64,000 bases of DNA from Yunchengibacter salinarum (GCF_037658235.1 NZ_JBBJLN010000005.1:233489-297488); one strand, 5' to 3'. Shown: positions 1-8,992, counted from the stretch's first letter. A program made the numbers and translations. The notes: generated by a model not told the origin, from the letters alone.

Positions 1-152
1 CCGGCATTGAAAAAGACCCGCACGGTGCGCCAGCCCTGGCTGCGCATGGCGCGGGCCAGATCGGCGAAAAAGGGGCCAAGCGGCCCCTGCAACAGGACCA
101 CCACGGGGCGCCCGTCATGGGCGGTGGCGATGGTCCTGGCCGGGTCGATCAA
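1..152 (-). CDS. kpsS: KpsS-like capsule polysaccharide export/Kdo-transferase protein, N-terminal fragment
   Basis: An open frame starts at a TTG overlapping the cysNC stop and runs off the left edge of the window, giving about 50 residues. The piece VVVLLQGPLGPFFADLARAM followed by a G-W-R-T-V-R-V-F-F-N-A stretch matches the N-terminus I know from KpsS-type proteins, which read roughly FLQGP.GPFFRRLA followed by V.FN.GD. KpsS adds the first Kdo to the lipid anchor of group 2 type capsules, and KpsC extends it. The placement after kdsA-C-B and kpsC supports the call. The start codon is inferred, since an in-frame start further inside cysNC cannot be excluded. Confidence 0.6.
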   Translation of the reverse strand, partial: MIDPARTIATAHDGRPVVVLLQGPLGPFFADLARAMRSQGWRTVRVFFNA

Positions 153-2059
153 TCCTGCGCCCTCAGATAGCCCCTGCTTTCCAGCCAATCGAGCACCTCA
201 TCCACGCACGCCTCCGGGTCCCGCCCGTCCGTGCGGATATGCAGATCGGGCTGTTCCGGCGCCTCATAGGGCGAATCATAGCCGGTGAAGTTCTTGATCT
301 TGCCTTCTTTGGCCTTCTTGTACAGCCCCTTGGGATCACGCTCGGCGCACACTTCGATCGGCGTGTCCACAAAGACCTCCACGAACTCCTGCTCGCCCAT
401 CATTTCGCGGACCATGCGCCGCTCCGCCCGGAAGGGGGAAATGAAGCTGGTCATCACGATCAGGCCCGCATCCACCATGAGCCTGGCCACCTCGCCCACG
501 CGGCGGATGTTCTCCACCCGATCCGCATCGGTGAAGCCCAGATCGTTGTTCAGGCCGTGGCGCACATTGTCGCCGTCCAGCACATAGGTGTGCTTGCCGC
601 TGGCGTGCAGGCGCTTCTCAAGCAGATTGGCTAGGGTGGACTTGCCGGACCCGGACAGCCCCGTGAACCACAGCACCGCCGGATACTGATGCTTGGCCCT
701 GGCACGTTCGGACTTGTTCACGTCCAGCGCCTGCCAGTGAATATTGCTGGCCCGGCGCAGCGCGAAATCGATCATGCCCGCGCCCACCGTATTGTTGGTC
801 ATCCGGTCGATGACGATGAACGCCCCGGTGACCGGGCTGTCGTCATAGGGGTCGAACGCAATATCCGCCCCAAGCGCCAGATTGCACACGCCGATCTCGT
901 TGAGATCCAGATGCTTGGCCGCGGAATGTTCCAGCGTGTTCACATTGATCTTGTATTTCAGATCCGAAACAACCCCGGAAACCTGCCGGTTCGCTGTCTT
1001 GATGATATAGGGGCGCCCCGGCAGCAGCGCATCGTCCGACATCCAGATCAGCCGTGCTTCGAACTGATCGGCGGTCTCACAGGGGGCGCCTGCGTCGCAC
1101 AGCACATCGCCGCGGGACACATCGATCTCGTCCGTCAGTGTCAGGGTCACGGCCTGATCCTGAATGGCGCTGTCCTTGTCCCCGTCATAGGTGACAATAC
1201 GTTCCACCGTGCTTTCCTGACCGCCAGGCACAACCTTCACCCGCGAGCCGGGCGCGACGGTGCCGCTGGCGATGGTGCCGGCAAACCCGCGGAAATCCAG
1301 ATTGGGCCGGTTGACCCACTGCACAGGCATACGGAACGGCTTGTCGGTACGATCCGTGGCCACCTGCACGCTTTCCAGATGGTGCATCAGGGTCGGCCCC
1401 TGATACCAGGGCATATTGGCGCTGGGCGTGACGATATTGTCCCCTTCCAGCGCGGAAATGGGAATGCAGGTGATATCCGTAAAGCCAAGCGTGTGGGCAA
1501 AGGCGCGGTAATCCGCCTCAATCTCGTCAAAGCGGGTCTGATCATAGTCCACCAGATCCATCTTGTTCACCGCCAGCACCACATTGCGAATGCCCAAAAG
1601 CGACGTGATGAAGCTGTGGCGCCGGGTCTGGGTCAGCACACCCTGGCGGGCATCCACCAGCAGCACCGCCAGATCGGCGGTGGACGCCCCCGTGGCCATG
1701 TTGCGGGTGTATTGCTCATGCCCCGGCGTGTCGGCGACAATGAACTTGCGCTTGTCGGTGGCGAAGAAGCGATAGGCCACATCGATGGTGATGCCCTGCT
1801 CCCGCTCGGCGGCGAGGCCGTCCACCAGCAGGGCGAAATCGATCTTTTCGCCCTGTGTGCCCACCTTGCGGCTGTCGCTTTCCAGCGCATCAAGCTGATC
1901 CTCGAAGATCAGTTTGCTGTCATACAGCAGGCGCCCGATCAGGGTGGACTTGCCGTCATCCACGCTGCCGCATGTGATGAAGCGCAACATGGATTTTTCG
2001 CCGTGCATCTTGAGATAGGCGGAGATGTCGGTGGCGATCAGGTCGGACTGATGGGTCAT
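149..2059 (-). CDS. cysNC: Bifunctional sulfate adenylyltransferase subunit 1 / adenylylsulfate kinase
   Basis: This 636-residue fusion makes PAPS. The N-terminal GTPase half (CysN) shows the P-loop GSVDDGKST near residue 31, DTPGHEQYTRNMATGAS near 110 and the NKMD guanine motif near 166. The C-terminal CysC kinase half starts near residue 460 with GLSGSGKSTLANLL. CysN drives APS formation by CysD through GTP hydrolysis, and CysC phosphorylates APS to PAPS. The start ATG overlaps the cysD stop by four bases, so the two are translationally coupled. The length is normal for fused CysNC. The gene is followed directly by the kpsS-like fragment, which suggests PAPS may feed capsule sulfation as well as assimilation. 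Confidence 0.95.
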   Translation of the reverse strand: MTHQSDLIATDISAYLKMHGEKSMLRFITCGSVDDGKSTLIGRLLYDSKLIFEDQLDALESDSRKVGTQGEKIDFALLVDGLAAEREQGITIDVAYRFFATDKRKFIVADTPGHEQYTRNMATGASTADLAVLLVDARQGVLTQTRRHSFITSLLGIRNVVLAVNKMDLVDYDQTRFDEIEADYRAFAHTLGFTDITCIPISALEGDNIVTPSANMPWYQGPTLMHHLESVQVATDRTDKPFRMPVQWVNRPNLDFRGFAGTIASGTVAPGSRVKVVPGGQESTVERIVTYDGDKDSAIQDQAVTLTLTDEIDVSRGDVLCDAGAPCETADQFEARLIWMSDDALLPGRPYIIKTANRQVSGVVSDLKYKINVNTLEHSAAKHLDLNEIGVCNLALGADIAFDPYDDSPVTGAFIVIDRMTNNTVGAGMIDFALRRASNIHWQALDVNKSERARAKHQYPAVLWFTGLSGSGKSTLANLLEKRLHASGKHTYVLDGDNVRHGLNNDLGFTDADRVENIRRVGEVARLMVDAGLIVMTSFISPFRAERRMVREMMGEQEFVEVFVDTPIEVCAERDPKGLYKKAKEGKIKNFTGYDSPYEAPEQPDLHIRTDGRDPEACVDEVLDWLESRGYLRAQD

Positions 2060-2961
2060 CAGAAATAGCCTTCCTGTTTTTTCTTTTCCATGCTGGCCGC
2101 GGAATCATGGTCGATCACCCGGCCTTCCCGTTCCGAAGTCTTGGCCAGCAACATTTCCTGGATGATTTCCTCCAGCGTGTCCGCCTGGCTTTCCACCGCA
2201 CCGGTCAGAGGATAGCAGCCCAGCGTGCGGAACCGCACCTTCTTCATCATCGGGGTCTCGCCGTCCGCCAGCGGCATCCGGTCGTCATCCACCATGATCA
2301 GCGTGCCGTCCCGCTCCACCACCGGGCGCTCGGCGGCATAATAAAGCGGCACGATGGGAATGTTCTCCTGATGGATATATTGCCAGATATCCAGTTCCGT
2401 CCAGTTGGACAGCGGGAAAACGCGGATGCTTTCGCCCTGGTGCTTGCGGGTATTGAAGATGTTCCACAGTTCGGGCCGCTGATTCTTGGGGTCCCAGCGA
2501 TGATTGGTGGTGCGGAAGGAAAACACCCGTTCCTTTGCGCGGGATTTTTCCTCATCCCGCCGGGCGCCGCCAAAGGCGGCATCGAAACCGTACTTGTCCA
2601 GCGCCTGCTTGAGCGACTGGGTTTTCATCACGTCCGTATGCAGCGCGCTGCCATGGGTGAAGGGGCCGATCCCCTGCTTCACACCCTCTTCATTGATGTG
2701 AACGATCAGGTCCAGGCCCAGGTCCTTGGCCAGGGCATCCCGGAACTGGGTCATTTCCCGGAATTTCCAGGTGGTATCCACATGCAGCAGCGGAAACGGC
2801 GGCAGGGCCGGATAAAACGCCTTCAGGGCCAGATGCAGCATAACGCTGCTGTCCTTGCCGATGGAATAGAGCATCACCGGGTTTTCCGCTTCCGCGGCCA
2901 CTTCCCGGATGATGTGGATGCTCTCCGCCTCCAGCCTTTCCAGGTGGGTCAGGGTTGTCAT
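2059..2961 (-). CDS. cysD: Sulfate adenylyltransferase subunit 2
   Basis: CysD is the ATP pyrophosphatase subunit that forms APS from ATP and sulfate, working with the CysN GTPase. The PP-loop motif SIGKDSSVMLHLALKAF lies near residue 33 and HVDTTWKFREM follows near residue 60. The frame is open further upstream, but the family N-terminus begins at the ATG at 2961 (MTTLTHLERLEAESIHIIRE), which gives 300 residues, the usual size. It is separated from kpsC by 91 bases and overlaps cysNC by four bases, so it is probably read in the same transcript as the capsule genes. Confidence 0.95.
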   Translation of the reverse strand: MTTLTHLERLEAESIHIIREVAAEAENPVMLYSIGKDSSVMLHLALKAFYPALPPFPLLHVDTTWKFREMTQFRDALAKDLGLDLIVHINEEGVKQGIGPFTHGSALHTDVMKTQSLKQALDKYGFDAAFGGARRDEEKSRAKERVFSFRTTNHRWDPKNQRPELWNIFNTRKHQGESIRVFPLSNWTELDIWQYIHQENIPIVPLYYAAERPVVERDGTLIMVDDDRMPLADGETPMMKKVRFRTLGCYPLTGAVESQADTLEEIIQEMLLAKTSEREGRVIDHDSAASMEKKKQEGYF

Positions 2962-3052
2962 AGCTTGAAGCCTCGCACTTGCCCGATACATACCGGCCCC
3001 GAACACGCAGGCCCGATGCACGGGGACCGTCACCATTCATCGCCCGCGTCCC

Positions 3053-5164
3053 CTAGCGCGCAAGTGCCGCCAGAAGAAAGCGAATTTTTCTATTCAGGCG
3101 GGATAGTTTCCCGAACCGCCCCGTGGACCGATCCGCTGCGGCCGCCTCCCGCGACAGGCGCCGCACCAGCGCTTCCGGGCTGGTCATCACCCCCTCCGGC
3201 CACGCAACGTTGCGGGCATACACCACCAGCAACCCGTAGACAAGGGCGCCAAGCGGCAAATGACGGCCCCGGCGCGGCATGGTCATTCCGTCCGTGGTCA
3301 GCCCCCAGCCGGCATAAAAGGGGCGACCATATGTGAACACCGGCACATCGCGCAGCAGCGCTTCGAAGCCGGTCAGGCTGGTCATGGTGTGCACCACGTC
3401 CACGGCCATCAGGCAATCCAGTATGTCCGCATCCACGACCACCTGATCAGCAAGCCGTTCCACCTGTTCCGGCGTGGTGCCGTCCGCCCGGTTGCCGCTG
3501 ACCACATCCGGGTGGGGCTTGTACACGATGAAGGCATCCGGCTCCCTGTCCCGCACCGCCGCCAGCAGCGCACCGTCATTGCCGATCTCCGGCGCGCCAT
3601 ATCTCAGCGAAGCATCACCCGCCACCTGCCCCGGCACCAGAATCACCGTCCGCCCCGCAGCCGCCGGGCGAAAATCCAGCGGCGCGCGGCGGCCCACATT
3701 GTATTTGCTTACCTTTTCGGCGCGGATCAGGCGGGCGAGCGCGGCCCCGCGCGCCACTTCCCGGTCGTGGAAATCATGGCGCGCCAAAAAGGTTTCCAGA
3801 TCACTGGGGCAACCGCCATCATAATAAATTCCACTGCTGTCCAGCACCAGAGATGCAGGCCGCGACAGATCACTGCCAAGCCCCACCGACCGGATGAAAC
3901 CATCCTCCATGCGCCAGACCGGCACGCCCTTCGCCGCCGCCTTCAGGCGGTGGTCCTGCCCGCGCCCCCACACAAGCAGCGCATCCCCCTTCCTGAAGCG
4001 GAAAGACCTCAGCGCCCGCCCCGGAATGAAGTGCACCGGCGCCGCCGCCTCGGCCAGAAAGGCAGGCACGAAGCCGCGCTTCCACAGCGAAAACCCGGCA
4101 GCCACCACGCGCCGGGCATTAAGGCGGGGCATTTGCTGGCGCACGGTCAGATAATCCAGCACGCTTTCCAGCGTCGCGGCATCGCCGTTAAAGGGGTCAC
4201 CATAGCGGGCATAGCGCAGCAGGGTATATGCCACCAGGTCCACCAGCGTGCGGCGGCGGTTGCGACGGTCCAGATGCTGCCAGTCTTCCGTCAGCCCCCA
4301 GCCGGCATAGAAGGGCATACCGCCGCAGATCACATGACAGCCGGCGATCAGCGCCTCGAACCCCATCTGGCTGGTGGCCACATAGACCGTGCCTATACGT
4401 GCCAGAAGCGCCTGTGCATTGACCGGCTCGGCGAGCACGGTCACATCATCCGGCAGGGCCGCCAGATCGAAATGGCCCTTTTTGCGGCCCAGCGCCACAT
4501 CGGGATGCACCTTCAGAAACACCCGCCCGCCCGGATGGCGGCTGCGGGCGGTTTCCAGCAGGCGGTCAAACACATCCCCGTCGGCCAGCCCCAGCGTGAC
4601 CGACATGTCGCCCAGCGTCTGGTCCACCACCAGAATATTGTGCTCCGGCGCGGGGGCCAGCCGATCCGCCACCGTATCGGGCAGATCATAGGGGCTGACA
4701 TTGTATTTGCTGAGACGCCAGCGGCGGATGCGGGCCATGGCATCGGCGGCGCGGCGGCGCTCGTCCGCCGTGGGGGCGTCGTCCGGGTCGTTCAGCATGG
4801 CTTCCAGCCGGGACGGGCGGGTGGCGTCATAATAGATGCCCAGATCATCCACCACCAGAGACAGGCGCCGCCGGTCCATACTCGGATGGGACAGATAGGC
4901 ATAAAAGCCGTCTTCCAGCCGCCACAGGGGCAGGTTCAGCCGCGCCGCCAGCCGGTGGGCGCGACGGCTGTTGGGCTTGCGGCCCCATGCCACCACGGCC
5001 TCGGCCCCGGCATCGCCCGTCCATCCGCCAGCATAGCGGGCAACCCGGTGTACGGTGCGCCCCAGCATGGCCGGTATCATGGCATCCCGCGCAATACCCG
5101 CGGAGGTGGTCAGCACCCTGCCCGCGTCGGCATCCCCCGCGGCGATGGCGGCGGGCGGGGTCAT
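3053..5164 (-). CDS. kpsC: KpsC-type capsule Kdo-linker glycosyltransferase (two tandem domains)
   Basis: This 703-residue protein has two copies of one domain. The first half shows WRLEDGFYAYL, then DDLGIYYDATRPSRLE, then SKYNV. The second half repeats WRMEDGFIRSVGLGSDL, DSSGIYYDGGCPSDLE and SKYNV. This duplication is typical of KpsC, which alternately adds beta-linked Kdo residues to the phosphatidylglycerol anchor of group 2 type capsular polysaccharide. Each half ends with a GFEAL....V...G.PFYAGWGLT stretch, seen near residues 268 and 614. Its start overlaps the kdsB stop as ATGA, so Kdo activation and Kdo use are coupled in one operon. Confidence 0.9.
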   Translation of the reverse strand: MTPPAAIAAGDADAGRVLTTSAGIARDAMIPAMLGRTVHRVARYAGGWTGDAGAEAVVAWGRKPNSRRAHRLAARLNLPLWRLEDGFYAYLSHPSMDRRRLSLVVDDLGIYYDATRPSRLEAMLNDPDDAPTADERRRAADAMARIRRWRLSKYNVSPYDLPDTVADRLAPAPEHNILVVDQTLGDMSVTLGLADGDVFDRLLETARSRHPGGRVFLKVHPDVALGRKKGHFDLAALPDDVTVLAEPVNAQALLARIGTVYVATSQMGFEALIAGCHVICGGMPFYAGWGLTEDWQHLDRRNRRRTLVDLVAYTLLRYARYGDPFNGDAATLESVLDYLTVRQQMPRLNARRVVAAGFSLWKRGFVPAFLAEAAAPVHFIPGRALRSFRFRKGDALLVWGRGQDHRLKAAAKGVPVWRMEDGFIRSVGLGSDLSRPASLVLDSSGIYYDGGCPSDLETFLARHDFHDREVARGAALARLIRAEKVSKYNVGRRAPLDFRPAAAGRTVILVPGQVAGDASLRYGAPEIGNDGALLAAVRDREPDAFIVYKPHPDVVSGNRADGTTPEQVERLADQVVVDADILDCLMAVDVVHTMTSLTGFEALLRDVPVFTYGRPFYAGWGLTTDGMTMPRRGRHLPLGALVYGLLVVYARNVAWPEGVMTSPEALVRRLSREAAAADRSTGRFGKLSRLNRKIRFLLAALAR

Positions 5165-5901
5165 CGGCTTCCCGATTCCTGCATCAGGCGCTCGGCCTCG
5201 GCCAGGTCCGCGGGCGTGTCCACACCCAGAGGTGCGGGGCCACGGGCCACCACCACCTGAATCGGAATGCCGTGATGCAGGGCCCGCAACTGTTCCAGTT
5301 TTTCCGCCTGTTCCGCGGGGGATGGCGGCAGGGTCGTCAGCCGGGACAGGGTGGACACCCGATAGGCATACAGCCCCACATGCTGGAACCAGGAAACGCC
5401 GCCCGCGCCGTCCCGATCAATCGGAATACCAAGGCGGGAAAACCAGGCGGCCCGGCCCCTGGCATCCATCACCACCTTCACCGTGCCGGCATCCGTGGCC
5501 CGCGCCGGATCGGCCATCGGCACGGCGATGGTGGCCATCGGCGTTTCCGCCGTCACCCCTTCCGCCACCGCCCGAATCATGTAAGCGGGCATGAAGGGTT
5601 CGTCCCCCTGAAGATTGACCACCACCTCGTCGTCGGCCCAGCCCAGTTCGCGGGCCACCTCGGCCACCCGATCCGTGCCCGACTGATGCGATTCGTCCGT
5701 GCGTGCCGTGCTTGCCCCGAACCCCTTGGCGGCGCGCAGAACCTCGCTGTCTTCCGATGTAACCACAATGCTGCCCGGATGGCCCACCGCCTCCAGCGCC
5801 CGGCGCCATACATGTTCCACCAGGGGCCGCCCGGCCAGTTCACGCAGCGGCTTGCCCTCAAGACGCGTGGACCCGAAGCGCGCGGGAATAACGATCCTCA
5901 T
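5161..5901 (-). CDS. kdsB: 3-deoxy-manno-octulosonate cytidylyltransferase (CMP-Kdo synthetase)
   Basis: KdsB activates Kdo with CTP to give CMP-Kdo, the donor for KpsC/KpsS and for lipid A core assembly. The N-terminus MRIVIPARFGSTRLEGKPL is the nucleotide-binding signature of the family, and VNLQGDEPFM follows near residue 95. The open frame extends upstream inside kdsC, but the ATG at 5901 gives 246 residues, the normal length, and a 4-base overlap with the kdsC stop. The end overlaps the start of kpsC in the same way. Confidence 0.95.
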   Translation of the reverse strand: MRIVIPARFGSTRLEGKPLRELAGRPLVEHVWRRALEAVGHPGSIVVTSEDSEVLRAAKGFGASTARTDESHQSGTDRVAEVARELGWADDEVVVNLQGDEPFMPAYMIRAVAEGVTAETPMATIAVPMADPARATDAGTVKVVMDARGRAAWFSRLGIPIDRDGAGGVSWFQHVGLYAYRVSTLSRLTTLPPSPAEQAEKLEQLRALHHGIPIQVVVARGPAPLGVDTPADLAEAERLMQESGSR

Positions 5902-6488
5902 GGCTCTGTTCCTCCTGACATATGCACCGTGCCCAATTGCGCCTCGTCCAGCGCTTCGATCAAACGGCGGCCCTGCGCGGCCAGAATATATTCCACCGCA
6001 TCGCGCACCGCACCCCGACCACCGCCACGCGGGGTCACATGGTCGGCCAGGTCCCGGATATCCGCCGCCGCATCGGCGGGCGCAAGCGCCAGACCGGCCC
6101 AGCACATGGCGCCATAATCAATCAGATCATCCCCCATCATGGCCACCTCAGCCGCCGTCAAACCGCGTTCCCGCGCCAGCATCCGCACCGCTTCCAGCTT
6201 GTTATCCACCGACAGATGCACCGCCGTAATGCCCAGATCGGCCAGGCGCCGTTCCAGCGGCGCCGACTGGCGCCCGGACACCACCGCACATTCCAGACCG
6301 AGCGCCCGGCCATGCTTGATGGCCATGCCATCCTGCGCGGAAAAGGCTTTCAGGGTCTCACCCTCGGCACTGTAATAGATCAGGCCGTCGGTCATCACGC
6401 CGTCCACATCCAGCACCAGCAGCCGGATGGCGGCCACGGCCTCGGGGCGCCCCGCACCTTCGCGCATATGGCCGGTCGCCGCCGTCAT
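5898..6488 (-). CDS. kdsC: Kdo-8-phosphate phosphatase, HAD family
   Basis: KdsC removes phosphate from Kdo-8-P to give Kdo. The HAD motif I, LLVLDVDGVMTDGLIYY, lies near residue 25. The motif II region is AVVSGRQSAPLERR, and the motif IV region is VAMMGDDLIDYGAM with the metal-binding aspartates. The start ATG at 6488 overlaps the kdsA stop by four bases and gives 196 residues, slightly longer than usual because of a short leader and a C-terminal extension. The gene lies between kdsA and kdsB, so the three Kdo steps are in pathway order. Confidence 0.9.
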   Translation of the reverse strand: MTAATGHMREGAGRPEAVAAIRLLVLDVDGVMTDGLIYYSAEGETLKAFSAQDGMAIKHGRALGLECAVVSGRQSAPLERRLADLGITAVHLSVDNKLEAVRMLARERGLTAAEVAMMGDDLIDYGAMCWAGLALAPADAAADIRDLADHVTPRGGGRGAVRDAVEYILAAQGRRLIEALDEAQLGTVHMSGGTEP

Positions 6489-7327
6489 GAAAGGTCCAGC
6501 GGCGGCTGGCTCTTGATCAGTTGATCCACCGCCTTGACCTGTCGCAGAAAGGGGGCCACCCGATCCAGTGGCAGCGCGCACGGGCCATCGCACCTTGCCT
6601 CGTCCGGCTTGGGATGGGCCTCCAGAAACAGGCCCGCCAGCCCCAGCGCCATGCCGGAACGGGCCAGCGCCAGCGCCTGACCGCCCCGGCCATCGGCGCC
6701 GCTGGAAAGCCCGCCGGGCTTTTGCAGGGCGTGGGTCACGTCGAACACCACGGGCGCCAAGGTCCGCATCCGGTCCATGCCCAGCATGTCCACCACCAGA
6801 TTGTTATAGCCGAAACAGCTTCCGCGCTCGCACAGCATCCCCTTGTCATTGCCGCTTTCGGTCAGCTTTTTCAGAATGTGCCGCATTTCGTCCGGGGCCA
6901 GGAACTGGGGCTTTTTCACATTGACCGGCCTGCCCGTGCGTGCAGCCGCCACCACCAGGTCCGTCTGCCGGGCCAGGAAGGCCGGGATCTGGATGATATC
7001 GGCCACGTCCGCCACCGGCGCCGCCTGTTCGGGTTCGTGAATATCGGTCAACACCGGCACATCGAACGTGCGGCGCACCTCTTCCAGCAGCCGCAGGCCC
7101 TCTTCCAGCCCCGGCCCGCGAAAGGAATGGATGCTGGACCGGTTGGCCTTGTCGAAACTGGCCTTGAAAACAAAGGGAATATCCAGTTCCGCCGTAATGG
7201 TGCAGAATGTTTCGCAGACCGTCATGGCCAGCGAACGGCTTTCCAGCACATTCATACCGGCCATCAGGACAAAGGGCCGGTCATTGCCCAATATGATCTG
7301 ATCGGAAACCTGAACGGTCTGCCCCAT
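6485..7327 (-). CDS. kdsA: 3-deoxy-8-phosphooctulonate synthase
   Basis: KdsA condenses arabinose-5-phosphate with phosphoenolpyruvate to give Kdo-8-P. The sequence contains FVFKASFDKANRSSIHSFRG near residue 52, VLTDIHEP near residue 90, VNVKKPQFLAP near residue 132, and VVFDVTHALQKPGG near residue 190, all hallmarks of the family. The ATG at 7327 gives 280 residues, the usual size; the upstream open frame is not needed. It is the second gene of the minus-strand operon, 59 bases after the phosphopantetheinyl transferase gene. Confidence 0.95.
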   Translation of the reverse strand: MGQTVQVSDQIILGNDRPFVLMAGMNVLESRSLAMTVCETFCTITAELDIPFVFKASFDKANRSSIHSFRGPGLEEGLRLLEEVRRTFDVPVLTDIHEPEQAAPVADVADIIQIPAFLARQTDLVVAAARTGRPVNVKKPQFLAPDEMRHILKKLTESGNDKGMLCERGSCFGYNNLVVDMLGMDRMRTLAPVVFDVTHALQKPGGLSSGADGRGGQALALARSGMALGLAGLFLEAHPKPDEARCDGPCALPLDRVAPFLRQVKAVDQLIKSQPPLDLS

Positions 7328-7386
7328 GCGCCACCTGTGTTGTTTCTGCCGTGCCACCATCCCTGTTCCAGGATGTTGCTTAAGGG

Positions 7387-8175
7387 CTAGCGGCTTGTAT
7401 CGGCAAGGGCAAGGGCCAACCACGCATCGGGCAGCCCGCACGCCCCGTCAAGCCGCGCGGTGAACAGGTCACACCCCGCCGTGACGGATGCGGCTTCAGG
7501 GGGAAAATCAAGGGAAACAGGGGTTTCAAGCGTACCGGGGGTCGGCAGTGGCAGGGCGGGGGTCACCGTTCGCAAGGCCCGGCCAAGCCCAAGCCCCAGC
7601 GCCTTGGCGGCCGCTTCCTTGATGGTCCACAAATGCAGGAATCGCCGGGCGGCCCGGTCTGGCGCCTCGCGCAGCCATGCGGCCTCGGCGGGGGCAAAGC
7701 GACGTTCCGCCAGGCGGCGCCAGATCACGGGCCGGTCGGCCAGTTCCAGATCGATCCCCACCGGGCCCGAATCCGAAACCAGCACCACGGCAAGGCCGTA
7801 CGGCAGGCCATCCGCGCCGGTTGTTATGGTGTGGGACACGGAAAAAAAGGGGAAAGCCCCCCCACGCAGGGCAGCGGGAAGCCGGTCCTGATCCACCAAC
7901 GGCGGACCACCGGGGGCCTGATACAGGGGAATGCGGGAAGGGGCGGGAAGATGGCCCGTCTGCTGATGAAACCAGCGGGACAGGGCCATACGCAACAAGC
8001 CGCGCCCGGTAACAAAGGCGAGCCGAAAGGCGGGGGTGGCGGCATTGGCCCGCGCCTGCTCCGCGACTGAAAGCGCCGCAAGACACGCGCCGTCCAGTTC
8101 GCCCCCCGGCGCGATCACCGCGATGGTCCCTGTGCCGCCATGGGGGGCGGGCAATGTAAAAGGGATGCTGTCCAT
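7387..8175 (-). CDS. 4'-phosphopantetheinyl transferase superfamily protein (Sfp-like)
   Basis: The protein of 262 residues has the Sfp-type signature. VGIDLE lies near residue 130, and FLHLWTIKEAAAKALGLGLG near residue 180 carries the magnesium-binding W-x-x-K-E-A core. Such enzymes move phosphopantetheine from CoA to the serine of acyl or peptidyl carrier proteins. The family also includes holo-ACP synthases for secondary metabolism. No carrier protein, PKS or NRPS is present in the window, so the target is unknown. It lies 59 bases upstream of kdsA on the same strand and may be the first gene of that operon. Confidence 0.8.
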   Translation of the reverse strand: MDSIPFTLPAPHGGTGTIAVIAPGGELDGACLAALSVAEQARANAATPAFRLAFVTGRGLLRMALSRWFHQQTGHLPAPSRIPLYQAPGGPPLVDQDRLPAALRGGAFPFFSVSHTITTGADGLPYGLAVVLVSDSGPVGIDLELADRPVIWRRLAERRFAPAEAAWLREAPDRAARRFLHLWTIKEAAAKALGLGLGRALRTVTPALPLPTPGTLETPVSLDFPPEAASVTAGCDLFTARLDGACGLPDAWLALALADTSR

Positions 8176-8250
8176 GGGTCACAGCGCTAGCACGGCACGG
8201 TGCCGCGCACCAGACGGCACCCGCCGCGTGCCATGGCGCGGAAAGCAGTA

Positions 8251-8277
8251 AAAAGGGAGCCGCCAGAGCGATGCGGC
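8251..8277 (-). terminator. Weak intrinsic terminator candidate
   Basis: Read on the minus strand, a short stem GCCGC/GCGGC with a nine-base loop is followed by TCCCTTTTT. It sits just after the PAS gene that ends at 8291. The stem is only five pairs, so this is a weak call. Confidence 0.35.
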
Positions 8278-8290
8278 GCCAACCCCCTGC

Positions 8291-8821
8291 TCAGAAGAAA
8301 CGCCGCTTCATGGCTTCTTCCGGGGCACCAATCATGATCAGACGGGCCAGACCGTCATCGGCGGCGAAAGGGAACATGCCGGTCAGCACGTCCACCCGGA
8401 ATTCCGAGTGCGTCCCCACGGATACCCGCCCGAATACCGGCTGACCGGTATACATACTGTTAACCATAGCCTGATAGCGGCTGTGATAGCAGTCCCGCGC
8501 CGTGAACTGTTCCAGCTTCTGGCCGGTGAAATTGCCATGGGTAAGCTGGGTGGCGGAGGTGCCGTGCAACACAAGCTGGAAATCCACATGGGGCGCATCC
8601 ATGTTCACGTCGAACACCATCATCCAGCGCAGATTGCGGGCCGCCGCCTGCGGGCGAAAGGCCGAACGCGACGGCATGGCGCCATCGTTCAGGCCCATCC
8701 AGTAGCGATAGAAATCACCCGCGGGGTGGCGCTCCGGCAGGTTATCGGGCGACATGGCCTCCAAAGGACTGTCACAGATCGAGCCGAAGTGGTCCTGCCA
8801 CTGGAAACGTTTCATGATCAT
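8291..8821 (-). CDS. PAS domain protein of the PAS_5 type
   Basis: The protein has 176 residues. It resembles the alphaproteobacterial PAS_5 family (PF07310): an N-terminal helix around YRYWMGLNDGAMPSRSAF, then a hydrophobic strand WMMVFDV, then a PAS-like core FQLVLHGTSATQLTHGNFTG followed by QKLEQF. No kinase, GGDEF or HTH output domain is present, so a partner protein or a small sensor role is likely. The start is uncertain: ATG at 8821 or 8815, or GTG at 8836. A second protein of the same type is at 50841-51344, and the two differ substantially. It stands alone next to the phage-like cluster. Confidence 0.65.
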   Translation of the reverse strand: MIMKRFQWQDHFGSICDSPLEAMSPDNLPERHPAGDFYRYWMGLNDGAMPSRSAFRPQAAARNLRWMMVFDVNMDAPHVDFQLVLHGTSATQLTHGNFTGQKLEQFTARDCYHSRYQAMVNSMYTGQPVFGRVSVGTHSEFRVDVLTGMFPFAADDGLARLIMIGAPEEAMKRRFF

Positions 8822-8924
8822 GATTACTGAACTCACCCATACATGATTGAGGCGGGCCGCCCCTCACCCGGCAGGCAGCCCGCCCATGGGGCAATCAGCA
8901 TGTGATACGCCCCGGCTGCGCGCG

Positions 8925-8953
8925 TACATAAAACTTTATGAAATCTTGATCAA
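8925..8953 (-). promoter_or_regulatory. Possible promoter for the PAS gene
   Basis: On the minus strand TTGATC at 8953-8948 and TATGTA at 8930-8925 are 17 bases apart in an AT-rich stretch within GC-rich DNA. The -10 match is poor, so this is tentative. It would drive the PAS gene that starts near 8821. Confidence 0.3.
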
Positions 8954-8992
8954 TCAATCAAAAGATCACTTGCGATCACGTCCCTGTCAGAA

